This document shows positions 54,313 to 61,991 of a stretch of 64,000 nucleotides of DNA, in pieces. Position numbers and translations under genes: made by a program. The stretch's first letter is position 1; the number at the start of each line of letters is the position of its first letter. The notes beneath the pieces are model-generated. The model was given only the letters and a program-made list of their open reading frames with translations, did no database searches and was not told the origin of the DNA. The stretch comes from Aminiphilus circumscriptus DSM 16581 (GTDB lineage: Bacteria; Synergistota; Synergistia; Synergistales; Aminiphilaceae): contig NZ_JAFY01000007.1 of NCBI RefSeq assembly GCF_000526375.1, positions 496,001 through 560,000 on the forward strand. Reading direction: 5' to 3'.

Positions 54313-54670
54313 ACGGATGGAGAAAAAGAGTTTCAGCACTTGCAAATGCTGTATTTCTCGGGTTGGTTTTTCGCGCCGGGAGGCGTTTCTCTTTTGGGGG
54401 TTCGGTGCATTCGTGCACGCTTCGCCGTGAAATTTCGACAGGATCTGCACGAGAAAACCAAAGGCAGGCCGAAAAGATACGGAGGGGCTGTGGTGTCCCG
54501 CAGGACCGGAGAATGGGACAGGAGGCGAGAATGGAGGAGAGCGCTTCCTCCCCCGAAAACGGGTGTGCGGGCGAGGGGGTGCCCAAGCTCAGGAACGAGG
54601 GTGCAAAGGCGGACCTTCCCATCGGAAATGGGCGAGTGGTCGGGCTGGGAGCCGGACGCCGGGCACCGTG

Positions 54671-56278
54671 TCAGAGCTGGGAGGAGAAAAGGCGTCCCGT
54701 CGATTCGAGGAAGCGCTCGTACAGCGGGCGGTGGCGCCGCCGGTGCAGATCGAGTTCCTTCGACTGCCCCAGATCGTTCAGGAAGTCCTTTTCCAGGCGG
54801 GCCGTGATGGCCCTGTCATAGATGAAGGACTGCACCTCGAAATTGATCTCCAGGCTGCGGATGTCCATGTTGGCCGTGCCCACCGAGGCGACGCCGTCGG
54901 CGAGGACGATCTTGGCGTGGACAAATCCCCCGGTGTAGCAGAACACCCGCACGCCCGAGGCGAGCAGCTCGTCCAGGTTGGAGCGGGTGGCCCAGTAGAC
55001 GATGAAGTGGTCCGGTTTTGACGGCAGCAGCAGGCGCACGTCCACGCCGTTGAGGGCGGCGGTCTTCAGGGCCATGAGAATGCTTCCGTCGGGAACGAAG
55101 TAGGGCGTGGTTATCCACAGACGCTTTCTGGCGGAGGTGATGAGGGAGAAGTAGCCCTGGAAGATGGCGGACCAGTCCGTGTCGGGGCCGCTGGACACGA
55201 TCTGCAGGAACGTCCGCGGAAGGGTGGCCGGAGCGGCGGAGGAGGCGCTCTCGGGGTGGAGTTCCTCCTCGGGGATGGTCTCCTTGCGGCAGAAGAGCCA
55301 GTCCGAGGCGAAGACCGTCTGGAGCTGTGCCACTCCCTCGCCCTCGATGCGCAGATGGGTGTCCCGCCAGAAGCCGAGGCGGCGATTCTTGCCCAGGTAG
55401 GTGTCGCCGATGTTGAGCCCTCCGACGAAGCCCACCCGGCCGTCGAGAACGGCGATCTTCCGGTGGTTTCTGTAGTTGAACCGCCGGCGCAGCACGGGGA
55501 ACGACACGGGAAGGAAGGGAGACACCGCCACGCCCGCATCCCGAAGGTCCTGCACGTACTCGGGGCCGAGCTTCCAGCTTCCGACGGCGTCGTAGAGAAG
55601 CCGCACGGTCACGCCCTCCCGGGCTTTCCTTTCGAGCAGCTCCTTGAGCTTTCTTCCGATGCCGTCGTTGCTGATGGCGAAGTATTCCAGGTGTACCGTC
55701 CGCTTTGCCGAGGCGATGTCCCGGAACAGGGCCTGGAAGGTGGCGTTCCCGTTGGTGAGCACCGTCACGTGGTTGCGGATGGTGACGGGGCTCTTCGAGA
55801 TGTTGAGCAGGAGCGTCATGGTTTTCCACGGAAGCGGTTCGAGCTTTTCCTTCAGCCGGGTCCGGCTCCTCAGGAAGCGGAGCTGCTCCGTCGCCCTTTT
55901 CTCCATGGCCGCTCTTCGCCTACTCGGGTGTCGGTGGGCATATTCCTCGTGGATTTTCCCCTTGCCGATCCTCGGGCCGAGGAACAGGTACAGAAGGAGC
56001 CCGACCACGGGAAGGAGCACCAGCACGAGAATCCACGCGAGAGTCCTGTCGGGATTTCGGTTCTCCAGAAGAACGATGACGCCGATGAGCACGGCGTAGA
56101 GGGTCAGGACATGGGGAAGAAGCCCCTGCCAGCGGAGGAAGAAGGAGTGGAGGGTACGGGCGATGCCCACGAGGTCCACGTGCAGGATGCCCAGAAGAAA
56201 CACCGGGAGCAGAAGGACCAGAAGCAGTATGAGCACCGCCGTGGCGGTGATGGTGACCAGTCTGGGTTTCGCCCGCAC
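54671..56278 (-). CDS. cls: Cardiolipin synthase, phospholipase-D type
   Basis: 535 residues. Two N-terminal membrane segments (about 10-35 and 55-105) are followed by two phospholipase D HKD sites: NYRNHRKIAVLDGRVGFVGGLNIGD near 270 and GFVHAKIVLADGVASVGTANMDIRS near 455, both complete. It condenses two phosphatidylglycerol molecules, or a close variant, at the membrane. The GTG start is preceded by GGGAGGGA. The next gene upstream (export operon) lies beyond the promoter at 56351-56379. Confidence 0.88.
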   Translation of the reverse strand: MRAKPRLVTITATAVLILLLVLLLPVFLLGILHVDLVGIARTLHSFFLRWQGLLPHVLTLYAVLIGVIVLLENRNPDRTLAWILVLVLLPVVGLLLYLFLGPRIGKGKIHEEYAHRHPSRRRAAMEKRATEQLRFLRSRTRLKEKLEPLPWKTMTLLLNISKSPVTIRNHVTVLTNGNATFQALFRDIASAKRTVHLEYFAISNDGIGRKLKELLERKAREGVTVRLLYDAVGSWKLGPEYVQDLRDAGVAVSPFLPVSFPVLRRRFNYRNHRKIAVLDGRVGFVGGLNIGDTYLGKNRRLGFWRDTHLRIEGEGVAQLQTVFASDWLFCRKETIPEEELHPESASSAAPATLPRTFLQIVSSGPDTDWSAIFQGYFSLITSARKRLWITTPYFVPDGSILMALKTAALNGVDVRLLLPSKPDHFIVYWATRSNLDELLASGVRVFCYTGGFVHAKIVLADGVASVGTANMDIRSLEINFEVQSFIYDRAITARLEKDFLNDLGQSKELDLHRRRHRPLYERFLESTGRLFSSQL

Positions 56279-56350
56279 GGATCGCGTCCCTCCCCGGCTG
56301 CGGATTCCTTCGCCCCTTCGCCCGGGCGAATGTCCACAGCATACGAGGGC

Positions 56351-56379
56351 ATTGTACGATCAAACCGGAGGAGGCGAAA
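56351..56379 (-). promoter_or_regulatory. Possible promoter of cardiolipin synthase
   Basis: On the minus strand TACAAT (56356-56351) with TTTCGC (56379-56374) 17 bp upstream. The -10 is good, the -35 poor. A leader of about 66 nt would result. Confidence 0.35.
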
Positions 56380-56469
56380 GAGGGGGGCTCCCGCTCCGGC
56401 ATTTCCGGCGGCGCGACTTCCCTCCCCGGAGAGACGCCCCCGGTGGTCGGACCTTCCCTGCGAAAACCG

Positions 56470-57588
56470 CTACTCCAGCGTTTTTTTGAACTTGAGCAGG
56501 CTTCCGATGGTAAAGAGAGCGATGAGTCCCATCAGGGAGAGTACTTGTCCCCGCAGGTGTTCGATGCCAACTCCCTTCAACAGGATTCCCCGGGCGATCT
56601 GGAGAAAATAGGTAAGGGGGAGGAGACGGCTGATTTGGAAGAAGAAGGCGGGCATGGCCTCCCGGGGAAACATGAACCCCGAGAGAAGGATACTCGGAAG
56701 CATGACGAAAAAGGAAAGCTGCATGGCCTGCATCTGCGTTCTCGACACGGTGGAGATGAAAACGCCCCAGGCCAGGCTCGCCACGATGAAGGGAAGGGAC
56801 AGGAGATAGAGCAACGGCAGGCTCCCCTCCAGAGGAACGGCGAAGACGAGCCTGCCCACGAGCAGCCCCAGGGTGAGTTGTACATAGCCCACGATGACGT
56901 AGGGGAGGATCTTTCCCGCCAAGAGTTCCCACGTTCGCAGTGGGGTGACAAGGAGCTGCTCCAGCGTGCCCTGCTCCCGTTCTCGGACGATGGCGATGGC
57001 GGTGAGCATGATCATGGTCATGGTGAGGATGGTTCCCAGGATACCAGGCACCATGTAGTGGGAGGAAACCAGATCGGGGTTGTACCAGGGGCGGATGCGC
57101 ACGTCGTAGAGGGGTAGAGCGGCCGTGTTCCCTCCCACGCCGAGGGATGTCCGGGTGGAGCGCTGCACCATCCCGAGCATTTGGGCGGCGCTGATCGCCG
57201 AGGCGGAGGACATAGAGTCCGAGGCATCCACGAGCACCTGCACGGGGGCGGGGAGTCCCCTGTTCCGGATGGTCGCGAAATCCGGGGGCACGATGATGCC
57301 CACGGCGACGCGGCCGCTCTGGATGGCGTCCTCCACATCTTCAAAGCTTTGAGCCTCGCTGGTGAGATCGAAGTAACCTGACGCGGTGAAGGCGTCGAGC
57401 AAGTCTCGGCTTTGTTGTGACCGACTCTGGTCGAAGACGACGGTGCGCAAGTGCTTCACCTCGGTATTGATGGCGAAGCCGAAGATCATGAGCTGCACTA
57501 CCGGGATGAGCACCATGATCGCCAGCGTGATGCGGTCCCTTCCCATTTGGATGAATTCCTTGACGAGCAGTGCGGCGAGACGTCTCAT
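56470..57588 (-). CDS. ABC-2 type export permease (YbhR/YbhS type)
   Basis: 372 residues: an N-terminal helix (ITLAIMVLIPVVQLMIFGFAI, near 20-40), a large external domain (40-170) and about five C-terminal helices, including the VREREQGTLEQLLVTPLRTWELLAGKILPY coupling segment. It should form the channel of a drug or lipid exporter with the two ATPases and the HlyD subunit encoded upstream. In YbhFSR-type systems two permease genes are usual; only one is here. Overlaps the preceding ATPase gene by 4 bp. Confidence 0.85.
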   Translation of the reverse strand: MRRLAALLVKEFIQMGRDRITLAIMVLIPVVQLMIFGFAINTEVKHLRTVVFDQSRSQQSRDLLDAFTASGYFDLTSEAQSFEDVEDAIQSGRVAVGIIVPPDFATIRNRGLPAPVQVLVDASDSMSSASAISAAQMLGMVQRSTRTSLGVGGNTAALPLYDVRIRPWYNPDLVSSHYMVPGILGTILTMTMIMLTAIAIVREREQGTLEQLLVTPLRTWELLAGKILPYVIVGYVQLTLGLLVGRLVFAVPLEGSLPLLYLLSLPFIVASLAWGVFISTVSRTQMQAMQLSFFVMLPSILLSGFMFPREAMPAFFFQISRLLPLTYFLQIARGILLKGVGIEHLRGQVLSLMGLIALFTIGSLLKFKKTLE

Positions 57589-58511
57589 TCTCCGGTCGAC
57601 CTCCCTTTTCTCACGAGAAACACGAATACATCTTCCAGCGATGGAGAGATCACTTGGTGTTCCCGGGTGTCGAGCAGTCCGGGAAGGCTGCCCTCCGCCA
57701 GGACGTGCAGGGAGTTGCCGCACACATAGGCGTCGAGCAGGCCCGACGGTGCGGTGCGCTCCAGTTCCTGCAGCAATGCCATGGGCGCCTCCGAGGGGAC
57801 GGCGTAGAGCGTTCCGCCGGGGAGGCGCTTCAGCTCCTCCGGCGTTCCCGACGCAATGAGTCTCCCCTGAAAGATGAACCCCAGACGGTCGCAGTGCTCC
57901 GCCTCGTCCATGAAGTGCGTGGTGACCATCACGGTGGTGCCACCCTCGGCGAGATCGTAGATACGTTCCCAAAAGCGCCGCCGGGACCCCGGGTCCACGC
58001 CGCTCGTGGGTTCGTCGAGAAAGAGAATCTTCGGTTCGTGGAGCATGGCGCACCCAAGGGCGAGGCGCTGCCGGACCCCCGTGGAGAGCGCCGACGTGAG
58101 AACCCTCTCCTGCCCATCCAGATCGGCCATGGCGAGCATGGCCTCCACGCGTTCCTTTCGTTTTGTTCCCGAAAGACTGTACATTCCTGCGTAGAAGTCC
58201 AGGTTCTCCCGGACGGTGAGATCCCCGTACAGGCTGAACTTCTGTGACATGTACCCCATGTGGCGGCGCAAGGACGTCCCGCTCCCGCCGCCGGCTCCTC
58301 CGTTTCCGGCGAGTTCCGTGCCGAGGACCCGTACGGTTCCCGATGTGGGGGAGAGGAGCCCGCAGATCATGCGGATGGTGGTGCTCTTGCCGGATCCGTT
58401 GGGGCCGAGGAAACCGTAGATGCATCCCTCCTCGATGGAGAGCGTGACATCGTCCACGGCGACGAAGTTGCCGAATTGCTTGGTGAGGTGCTCCAGCGCC
58501 ACGGCGATCAC
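57585..58511 (-). CDS. ABC exporter ATPase 1
   Basis: 308 residues. Walker A GPNGSGKST near 41, Q-loop YMSQKFSLYGDLTV near 95, signature LSTGVRQRLALGCAML (with T for the second G of LSGG) near 145, Walker B ILFLDEPTSGVDP near 165, switch His in TTHFMDE near 200, then a C-terminal extension typical of CcmA/YbhF-type exporters. GTG 58511 overlaps the previous stop; GTG 58502 is an alternative. It corresponds to one half of the fused YbhF. Confidence 0.85.
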   Translation of the reverse strand: MIAVALEHLTKQFGNFVAVDDVTLSIEEGCIYGFLGPNGSGKSTTIRMICGLLSPTSGTVRVLGTELAGNGGAGGGSGTSLRRHMGYMSQKFSLYGDLTVRENLDFYAGMYSLSGTKRKERVEAMLAMADLDGQERVLTSALSTGVRQRLALGCAMLHEPKILFLDEPTSGVDPGSRRRFWERIYDLAEGGTTVMVTTHFMDEAEHCDRLGFIFQGRLIASGTPEELKRLPGGTLYAVPSEAPMALLQELERTAPSGLLDAYVCGNSLHVLAEGSLPGLLDTREHQVISPSLEDVFVFLVRKGRSTGE

Positions 58512-59434
58512 GACGGGGCGCCTCCGGCGCGTTCCTCCGTGTTTCCCTCGGTGAGTTCCACGAAGACATCCTCGAGAGTGGGGGAGAGTTCCTCCAGTTC
58601 CAAAGAGGGATCCAGACCGAGATCGGCCAGGGCAGCGGCAATGCGCGACCGTGCCGGGCCGATTGCCTCCACGGCGATGTGATAGGCGTCCCCGAAGGCA
58701 TTCACGTTCCGGACTCCCTCCAGGCTGGAGAGTGCTCGCCCCACCAGCCGGGATCGCGACCGCAGGCGGAGAATCCGCCATGAGGCAGTGCGGCACAGTT
58801 CTCCGGGTGTTCCCAGCGCGACGAGCCGCCCTCGATGGAGAAAGACCACGCGGGTGCAGAGCTGCGCTTCGTCCAGATAGGGCGTAGAGAGCACCAGGGT
58901 TTTTCCTTCCTCGTGCAGGTCGTAGAGAATCCGCCAGATCTCCCGGCGCGAGACCGGGTCCACCCCTGTCCCGGGCTCGTCAAGGAGGAGCAGCTCCGGA
59001 TCGTGCAGCAGCGAGGCCGCGAGGGCGAGTTTCTGTTTCATGCCCCCGGACAGGGCCGCCGCCCGGCGATCCCGGAAGGGAAAGAGGCGGGTTCGCTCCA
59101 GAATCGCCCGGCTCCTTTGCCGGATCTGCTCTTCCGTGGCTCCGTAGAGTTTCCCCAGGAGGCGGAGGTTTTCCTCCACGGTGCATTCCCCGTAGAGGCC
59201 GAAACGCTGGGGCATGTAGCCCCGCATTGGAGTGGTCTTTTCTTCCGAAGTTGCGAGGTGTACCTGCCCCGCGTCGGGGGCGAGGAGTCCCGCCATCAGG
59301 CGCAGCAGGGTGGTCTTGCCCGCGCCGTCGGGGCCGACGATGCCGAGCAGTTCTCCCGACGCCGCGTCGAACGTGACCTCCCGGACTGCCTGGACGGCTC
59401 CGAAGGATTTGCAGAGCCCTTCGACGCGAATCAT
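58508..59434 (-). CDS. ABC exporter ATPase 2
   Basis: 308 residues. Walker A GPDGAGKTT near 34, Q-loop YMPQRFGLYGECTV near 74, signature LSGGMKQKLALAASLL near 129, Walker B LLLLDEPGTGVDP near 147. The switch position reads STPYLDE, with Tyr in place of the usual His, so this site may be catalytically weak. Together with ATPase 1 it matches the two halves of YbhF split into separate genes. The stop overlaps the next gene by GTGA. Confidence 0.82.
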   Translation of the reverse strand: MIRVEGLCKSFGAVQAVREVTFDAASGELLGIVGPDGAGKTTLLRLMAGLLAPDAGQVHLATSEEKTTPMRGYMPQRFGLYGECTVEENLRLLGKLYGATEEQIRQRSRAILERTRLFPFRDRRAAALSGGMKQKLALAASLLHDPELLLLDEPGTGVDPVSRREIWRILYDLHEEGKTLVLSTPYLDEAQLCTRVVFLHRGRLVALGTPGELCRTASWRILRLRSRSRLVGRALSSLEGVRNVNAFGDAYHIAVEAIGPARSRIAAALADLGLDPSLELEELSPTLEDVFVELTEGNTEERAGGAPS

Positions 59435-60441
59435 GGAAAGACCACGTCCGCGGGCATGCCCGACTTGAGTGCGCCGTCTTCGTTTGGGACGGAGACCTTC
59501 ACCCGAAAGACCAGGTTCGCCCGCTCATCCGGATGCAGGCTCATCCGGGGTGTAAACTCCGCCTCCTGGGCGATCTCCGAGACGAAGCCAGGGAAAATTC
59601 GTTCCGGAAAAGAATCAACCCGAACCTCCGCAGTTCCTCCCAAGGAAATTCGTCCCAGTAGGGTAGAAGGTATGTAGAGTCGGATCCAGCAGTCTTCGTA
59701 GCGGCCCACCTCCGCCACCACGCCGCCGGGGAGCACGAATTCCCCTTCCTCGAATCCCTTTGAGAGAACCACGCCTGCCACGGGGGAGACGATGTGAGTG
59801 TCCGCCAGGATTGAACGGGAGGTGGCCAGGGCAGCACTGAGAAGATCCACCTCGTGGCGTGCCGCCTCGATCTGCTTTGTCCGTGGGCCCGCTACGGTCA
59901 AGGCGTAGCGTTCGCGGGCGGCGGCGAGGTCGCTTTGTGCCACGCGCAGGGTGTTCTGGTATTCGTCGAACTGCTTGTCCGCGATAACCTGCTCCTTGTG
60001 GAGTCGCTCGAAGCGAGCATAGTCGCTCTTCGCTTTGTCGAAGCGTGACTGGGCAGCATCCACACTCGCCTTGGCCTGGGCAATTTCCTCCGGGCGCGTT
60101 CCTTGGAGGAGATCCTCCAGCAGTGCTCTGGCTTTTGCCAGGGCTGCCTTGTCTCGCTGTACTTGGGCCGCCAAATCTGGTCGGGAGAGGCGTGCTACAG
60201 GATCCCCTGGGGAAAGGTGCATTCCCTCTGAGACGAAGAGTTTTTCGATGGTCCCGCTTAATTTTGAGGCAATGTGCACGGTCTGCATCTCCACGATGCC
60301 CGTTGCTCGAAGGGGCTTGCTGTTGTCCTTCTCGACGCGCAGGAAAAGTGTTTCCATAGCGTGGCGAAGCTCCTCGCCTGCGGTGAGGAAGACCGCTGCA
60401 ACAAGCGGGATCGCCAGCAGAGCCATGCTCGATTTTTTCAT
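59431..60441 (-). CDS. HlyD-family membrane fusion protein (YbhG-like)
   Basis: 336 residues: one N-terminal membrane segment, a lipoyl-like half (VEMQTVHIASKLSGTIEKLFVSEGMHLSPGDPVARL near 50-85), a long alpha-hairpin coiled coil (about 88-205) rich in Ala/Gln/Lys, and the second lipoyl half DTHIVSPVAGVVLSKGFEEGEFV near 213. It bridges the inner-membrane exporter to the periplasm or outer membrane. Its presence fits a diderm cell. Starts at ATG 60441, overlapping the TetR stop by ATGA. Confidence 0.85.
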   Translation of the reverse strand: MKKSSMALLAIPLVAAVFLTAGEELRHAMETLFLRVEKDNSKPLRATGIVEMQTVHIASKLSGTIEKLFVSEGMHLSPGDPVARLSRPDLAAQVQRDKAALAKARALLEDLLQGTRPEEIAQAKASVDAAQSRFDKAKSDYARFERLHKEQVIADKQFDEYQNTLRVAQSDLAAARERYALTVAGPRTKQIEAARHEVDLLSAALATSRSILADTHIVSPVAGVVLSKGFEEGEFVLPGGVVAEVGRYEDCWIRLYIPSTLLGRISLGGTAEVRVDSFPERIFPGFVSEIAQEAEFTPRMSLHPDERANLVFRVKVSVPNEDGALKSGMPADVVFP

Positions 60442-61235
60442 CGTTTTCTCATCCCTTCCAGAAAGAGTCGCAGTGTCTCTTCCTCCAGGTGTTCCTCCAG
60501 GTGCTCCAGGGAGGGAAAAATTCGTGAGATGAAAGAGCGGAAGAGAAAATAGTAGTTCGTCATGGCCACGAGGAAATACGCCCCCTCCGCAGGGAGAATG
60601 TCCCTCCGATACGTTCCCCGTTCCTGTTCCGTCGCAACGGCCTTGGTGAGGATTTTTGAAAGCTCAGTGATGAAGGGGAGCACCACTTCTTCGAAGACCG
60701 GCGAAGGGTGGAGCAATTCATGGTGCATCAGCCCCGCAAGGGTTGGGGTCCGCCGGTGGAGGCCCACAAGGCCGTTCACGTAGCGCCGGAGGCATTCCTC
60801 CGGAAGAAGCGTTTTTTCGCCGAGCCCGTGTAGGGCGGTGCGCACCGTTCGGATCTGTTCCTGGATGATCTCCCGGTAGAGCCCCTCTTTGCCGCCAAAA
60901 TAGTAGGAAATCATGGCGTTGTTTACGCCCGCCTCGCGAGTGATGTCCCGAATGGACACGTCTGCATGTCCCCGAGAGGCGAAAAGTGCCGCCGCCGTGG
61001 CGAGAATGCGCTCTCGGGCATTCGCGCCCGTGTCCTGCGGCGTGGTGCCTTCTGAAAGCACAGTGGCTTGGCTCCGCCCTTTCTTCGCTGTGAGTGCCCT
61101 GGTTCTGCTGCCGGACTCGTTTCTGACCCCGTTTCCGCCGGTATCGTTGTCCAATCCGTTCCTGTTTCCGCCTTCACGATTCTTTTCTTCTTCTTCTTTG
61201 TTGCCATTTTTTGGGGTTCTTCCTGTTCGTCTCAT
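60438..61235 (-). CDS. TetR-family repressor of the export operon
   Basis: 265 residues. The helix-turn-helix is at about 74-120 (ARERILATAAALFASRG, VSIRDITREAGVNNAMISYYFGGKEGLYREII); the ligand-binding half resembles the YbiH/CerR group that controls YbhFSR-like exporters. Unusual: a 72-residue Lys/Arg/Asn/Glu-rich tail precedes the DNA-binding domain. ATG 61235 is supported by a GAGGAGA site, so the tail appears real. First gene of the operon; a perfect operator-like palindrome lies 27 bp upstream. Confidence 0.85.
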   Translation of the reverse strand: MRRTGRTPKNGNKEEEEKNREGGNRNGLDNDTGGNGVRNESGSRTRALTAKKGRSQATVLSEGTTPQDTGANARERILATAAALFASRGHADVSIRDITREAGVNNAMISYYFGGKEGLYREIIQEQIRTVRTALHGLGEKTLLPEECLRRYVNGLVGLHRRTPTLAGLMHHELLHPSPVFEEVVLPFITELSKILTKAVATEQERGTYRRDILPAEGAYFLVAMTNYYFLFRSFISRIFPSLEHLEEHLEEETLRLFLEGMRKR

Positions 61236-61261
61236 GGCGTCTCCTCGGTCTGACGAAATTG

Positions 61262-61275
61262 AACAAACGTTTGTT
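61262..61275. promoter_or_regulatory. TetR operator palindrome
   Basis: AACAAACGTTTGTT, a perfect 14-bp palindrome. It lies at about +4 to +17 relative to the start predicted from the promoter at 61286-61314, and 27 bp before the repressor ATG, an ideal place for autoregulation. Confidence 0.65.
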
Positions 61276-61285
61276 TTGCGAAGAG

Positions 61286-61314
61286 ATCCTACACCCCATC
61301 CTCTCCGTCGTCAA
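61286..61314 (-). promoter_or_regulatory. Promoter of the TetR/export operon
   Basis: On the minus strand TTGACG (61314-61309) and TAGGAT (61291-61286) are 17 bp apart; the transcript start falls next to the palindrome. Confidence 0.6.
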
Positions 61315-61332
61315 GGCAGAGCCGTTGTTTTT

Positions 61333-61465
61333 TACGACGAGACAGGAAGAACGTCATCCCTAAAACGGGACAGAGAAAAAACGCCATTTGTCATTCTCTG
61401 CGGATGATGAGGAACGCGTGTTTCTTGAGCTTGAAGGACACGAACAAAGCGGCGGTTCCGGACAG
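61333..61465. repeat. IS-end-like repeat, copy B
   Basis: Matches copy A (6856-7006) in two blocks: 61333-61378 (ACGAGACAG, GTCA, TCCCT, AACGGGA) and 61444-61465 (20 of 22 identical to 6985-7006). No transposase. It abuts the surface-protein remnant, so it probably marks the edge of a former insertion. Confidence 0.5.
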
Positions 61466-61588
61466 GGGTGGACACGCAGAGGTGGTGGATGCGACATCGG
61501 AGCGGGGGGCGGAAACAGCGCCTTCGGCGGCGCGCTTCCCGTACTGTTCCTTCTGGCCGTTCCGACGGCCCTGCTGCTGAGGCGCTAG
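61388..61588 (+). pseudogene. 3' remnant of a Synergist-CTERM surface protein
   Basis: The open frame ends with GGGCDIGAGG...AFGGALPVLFLLAVPTALLLRR: a Gly-Gly-Gly-Cys-Asp motif, a hydrophobic helix and two terminal Arg. This is the layout of the Synergist-CTERM sorting signal, used to anchor or process exported proteins. Upstream codons overlap IS-end-like copy B and have no signal peptide or domain, and the only start is a weak TTG. An intact terminator 69 bp downstream supports this being the tail of a once-expressed gene. Confidence 0.55.
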
Positions 61589-61656
61589 AGAAGAAGGAGA
61601 AAAAAAGACACAAAGGAAAAGAGGAAAGGAAAACGAACAACGAACAAAAGACAAGC

Positions 61657-61688
61657 GCGCCGGGACAGCCGTCCCGGCGCTGTTTTTT
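61657..61688 (+). terminator. Intrinsic terminator of the lost surface-protein gene
   Basis: GCGCCGGGAC (61657-61666) pairs perfectly with GTCCCGGCGC (61671-61680) around a 4-nt loop, followed by TGTTTTTT. Confidence 0.75.
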
Positions 61689-61842
61689 CATCTTCGATGG
61701 AGCGGTGTCTCCGTCACCTCGTTGTTTCCGCTTTTTTCGTCTCCATGAATACGTCGTCTCTGTTCGTTATGGGCGACATATTCATCGTCCCGCTCAGGGG
61801 TGATCAGAGCACTGTCCGGCCACGCAACGAGGAGTTGCATGA

Positions 61843-61871
61843 TTGCATCGGTTGAAACACAATGCTATGAT
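61843..61871 (+). promoter_or_regulatory. Promoter of the ProRS-like gene
   Basis: TTGCAT (61843-61848), a 17-bp spacer, then TG-C-TATGAT (61866-61871), an extended -10. Start near 61878, leader about 114 nt. Confidence 0.55.
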
Positions 61872-61991
61872 GGCGCTCTTCCGACGGTCGGAGTTGTTCC
61901 GCGAAAAAAATCATGAACATTCGCGAAGATGCCCGCTCCGAAAGTTAAGGAAGGAAAGACGTACCAAGGCCATCTTCGGGAGGGATTGCGC

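Larger units (their letters stand above)
53876..54670. other. Decayed intergenic region
   Basis: About 800 bp without a recognisable gene between the secreted-protein gene and the end of the cardiolipin synthase gene. It holds an intrinsic terminator (54052-54117), a CRISPR-repeat-like pair (54131-54219) and a three-copy tandem repeat (54245-54312). Base composition is visibly less GC-rich than the neighbours. The rest (54313-54670) shows nothing I can name. Confidence 0.45.
61236..61991. other. Gap with operator, scar and gene remnant
   Basis: 756 bp holding the TetR operon promoter and operator, IS-end-like copy B, the 3' remnant of a surface-protein gene, a strong terminator and the promoter of the prolyl-tRNA-synthetase-like gene. 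No intact gene of its own. Confidence 0.5.
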
